Shown: piece by piece, positions 5,123 to 6,350 of the stretch
How positions within the stretch are numbered: the stretch's first letter is position 1
How the letters are laid out: the number at the start of each line of letters is the position of its first letter
NCBI GenBank assembly: GCA_937896265.1
Contig: CALBMD010000527.1
Location: 1-6,350 of the forward strand
Source: an uncultured Pseudomonadota bacterium
GTDB taxonomy: Bacteria > Bdellovibrionota_B > Oligoflexia > Oligoflexales > Bog-1112
DNA length: 6,350 bases
Direction: 5' to 3'
The notes under the pieces: model-generated
What the model saw: the letters and a program-made list of their open reading frames with translations, nothing else
Told to the model about the DNA's origin: nothing
The model's database searches: none
Made by a program: the position numbers and the translations under genes

Positions 5123-5920
5123 CTAGACCAGATGCAGAATCTCTGCAAAAGCGATAATGACTTCAAGGAGAATCAGAAAAATAACTGTCCATTCTAATTT
5201 CGATGAATGCTTATGGTTAATTTCACTACTTAGCATGTCAAAAAGTTCTTTCAACACAGTAAGACGCTGATTAAGAATATTAACTCGCCTTTGGATATCA
5301 AGATAGTGGGCAACCAATTTATAATGGGGCTCTAGTTCAGGATATTCCCAGAAAAACTCGGGAGTGTCCAAAAGTTCCTGATGGAGATTAATGGAATGAC
5401 GATCGATAAATAACCGCCCCATCATCTTTCGCATCTCTAAGCCAGATAAACTTATTTTGCCATGCAACGCTAAGTTTCTTGGTAAATCATGAGTTACATC
5501 AATGGTCTTCTGAATAGTCGTTTCAAATGTATCTAGCTTTACTGATTGCGCAATAGCTTGAGAAAAAGCTAACTTAGTTAGTACCTCTTTGTCGGGTAAG
5601 ACAATATCATCATCTTTAATATTAACCGTAGCCCCATAACCATAGAAAAACAAATCCTCTGCTATTTTTGGCACAGGTTCCTGCTCAAATCCTTTGATTT
5701 GACTTAAAAGATCTTTTTCTTTGGTAGCATCAAGACCCCAAAAAATGACGGCAGCATAAGGGAAAATAAAAACATCGCCTTCACTGCTATCTGGTGCCAC
5801 GCTTTCGAGTCTAAAATGAATAACGTCCCGAAAAAGCGTAGATTTAAAATGATCCTTTAAATAGACAGACAGGGCAGGGATATCAAAACTCGTTGCCGTG
5901 CAATAGGCGGAGCAGCGCAT
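5123..5920 (-). CDS. RMD1/DUF155 (RMND1-like) family protein with C-terminal membrane anchor
   Basis: This intact protein of 265 residues matches the RMD1/Sif2 (DUF155) family, known from yeast Rmd1, mitochondrial RMND1 and many bacteria. Bacterial function is not established. Features seen are GDVFIFPYAAVIFWG at 48-62, the conserved LAFSQAIAQSVKLDTFE at 117-133, the helical FFWEYPELEPHY at 189-200 followed by NILNQRLTVLKELFDML at 214-230, and a hydrophobic segment at about 245-262 close to the C-terminus (WTVIFLILLEVIIAFAEIL). The single C-terminal anchor and absence of a signal peptide suggest a cytoplasmic domain tethered to the inner membrane. The ATG start has AGAGG seven bases upstream (5928-5932). 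A promoter is predicted about 70 bases upstream. The stop is TAG. The gene is followed on the same strand, after 157 bases, by the disrupted lipoprotein gene, with the tandem repeat between them. Confidence 0.88.
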   Translation of the reverse strand: MRCSAYCTATSFDIPALSVYLKDHFKSTLFRDVIHFRLESVAPDSSEGDVFIFPYAAVIFWGLDATKEKDLLSQIKGFEQEPVPKIAEDLFFYGYGATVNIKDDDIVLPDKEVLTKLAFSQAIAQSVKLDTFETTIQKTIDVTHDLPRNLALHGKISLSGLEMRKMMGRLFIDRHSINLHQELLDTPEFFWEYPELEPHYKLVAHYLDIQRRVNILNQRLTVLKELFDMLSSEINHKHSSKLEWTVIFLILLEVIIAFAEILHLV

Positions 5921-5987
5921 GAAAAAACCTCTAGATTAAAAAATTGCTGAATCAGCTTAATTGGAAAGATTAACATATTGAAGTACC

Positions 5988-6016
5988 ATCTTAAAGCAAG
6001 ATTAGTTTTTTATCAA
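5988..6016 (-). promoter_or_regulatory. Sigma-70-type promoter for the RMD1-family gene
   Basis: Read on the minus strand, TTGATA (6011-6016, five of six consensus bases) and TAAGAT (5988-5993, four of six) are separated by an ideal 17-bp spacer. Transcription would start near 5981, giving a leader of about 60 bases before the ATG at 5920. Confidence 0.5.
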
Positions 6017-6054
6017 ACGCCTGCGGTGCCCAAGGAATGGAGCATGATTGGCAG

Positions 6055-6083
6055 CTGACATTACTTTATCAACATGTTATGTT
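6055..6083 (+). promoter_or_regulatory. Candidate promoter far upstream of the tRNA gene
   Basis: CTGACA (6055-6060, five of six) and TATGTT (6078-6083, four of six) are spaced by 17 bp on the plus strand. A transcript from here would start near 6090 and include the inverted repeat at 6117-6145 before the tRNA. It is divergent from the promoter of the RMD1-family gene. Confidence 0.33.
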
Positions 6084-6116
6084 TTACCCTTAGAATCTTT
6101 GCAGGACGGTCTGTAA

Positions 6117-6145
6117 TCTCAAATCCCGCAAATAAGGATTTGAGA
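6117..6145. repeat. Perfect 10-bp inverted repeat between the RMD1-family gene and the tRNA
   Basis: TCTCAAATCC (6117-6126) and GGATTTGAGA (6136-6145) are exact reverse complements around a 9-base loop CGCAAATAA. No T-run follows on either strand, so a standard intrinsic terminator is unlikely. It could be a protein binding site, an RNA leader hairpin or a palindromic repeat unit. Confidence 0.65.
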
Positions 6146-6187
6146 AAACTTCGCAGATGGTTTCCCAAAAAGATGCTCCGCGAGGGG

Positions 6188-6217
6188 TTGCCTGCAAAAT
6201 TTTACTTTAATTACAAT
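6188..6217 (+). promoter_or_regulatory. Candidate promoter immediately before the tRNA gene
   Basis: TTGCCT (6188-6193, four of six) and TACAAT (6212-6217, five of six) lie 18 bp apart. Transcription would begin almost at the first tRNA base (6223), leaving no real 5' leader, which is unusual for a bacterial tRNA. The upstream candidate at 6055-6083 is therefore an alternative. Confidence 0.33.
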
Positions 6218-6222
6218 GCCAT

Positions 6223-6312
6223 GGAGAGATGTCCGAGTGGCTGAAGGAGCGCGCCTCGAAAGCGTGTGTGTCTTAATCGGCACCGTGGGTTCGAATCCCA
6301 CTCTCTCCGCCA
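6223..6312 (+). tRNA. trnS: tRNA-Ser (anticodon CGA)
   Basis: The 90-base gene folds completely. The acceptor is GGAGAGA (6223-6229) with TCTCTCC (6302-6308). The D arm is TCC/GGA (6232-6234, 6246-6248). The anticodon stem is CGCGC/GCGTG (6250-6254, 6262-6266, one G-U pair) with loop CTCGAAA and anticodon CGA at 6257-6259, which reads the serine codon UCG. The long class II variable arm has a 5-bp stem GTGTC/GGCAC (6268-6272, 6279-6283) typical of tRNA-Ser. The T arm is GTGGG-TTCGAAT-CCCAC (6285-6301). Discriminator G6309 and an encoded CCA (6310-6312) complete it. Confidence 0.97.
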
Positions 6313-6336
6313 AAGTACCCTACTAATTCTATGACT

Positions 6337-6350
6337 AGATCGGAAGAGCG
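6337..6350 (+). other. Illumina adapter remnant at the window end
   Basis: The last 14 bases, AGATCGGAAGAGCG, are identical to the beginning of the common Illumina TruSeq adapter. Genomic sequence probably ends at about 6336, and these bases are an untrimmed library artefact, not genome. Confidence 0.9.

Noticed and set aside
6119..6313. Minus-strand ORF of 64 codons beginning MAERVGFEPTVP
   Set aside because: It is the antisense of the tRNA-Ser gene. This well-known spurious peptide arises from tRNA sequence and is not a protein.

Overview
The window reads as a piece of an AT-rich bacterial chromosome with dense, mostly standard gene structure (Shine-Dalgarno sites, a tRNA gene with its CCA encoded). 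The gene families (fatty acid hydroxylase, HTTM-DCC1 fusion, REP-associated transposase, RMD1/DUF155 protein) occur in Gram-negative bacteria such as proteobacteria and Bdellovibrio-like groups, but nothing here fixes the taxon. The window starts inside a gene and ends in 14 bases identical to the start of the Illumina adapter, so the right edge is probably the end of a draft contig.

Left part, plus strand: a possible C-terminal gene remnant (2-112), then two overlapping and probably translationally coupled genes. The first (225-1487) is a membrane fatty acid hydroxylase/sterol desaturase family protein with an extra C-terminal region of about 200 residues. The second (1468-2703) joins an HTTM membrane domain to a DCC1-like thiol-disulfide domain with a CxxC motif. 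They probably form one two-gene unit acting in the inner membrane on a lipid-like substrate, with redox chemistry supplied by the second protein. The substrate cannot be read from sequence.

Middle part, minus strand: a REP-associated tyrosine transposase (2955-3662), convergent with the HTTM gene. Upstream of it lies a broken gene (3817-4965) for a putative lipoprotein of about 383 residues. This gene carries one in-frame TAG and at least two frame changes. Its C-terminal part has no start codon of its own and is easily missed. Short related repeats built around CTCCGTGCC lie on both sides of the broken gene, and a short inverted match lies beyond the 3' end of the transposase gene. They are candidate REP-type targets of the transposase.

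Right part: an intact RMD1/DUF155 family protein (5123-5920, minus) with a C-terminal membrane anchor and a recognisable sigma-70-type promoter, then an unexplained perfect 10-bp inverted repeat, a tRNA-Ser(CGA) gene with a long variable arm (6223-6312), and the adapter remnant. No defence system, CRISPR array or complete insertion sequence was seen. The most interesting parts are the transposase/repeat arrangement, the multiply disrupted lipoprotein gene and the hydroxylase/HTTM-DCC1 pair.
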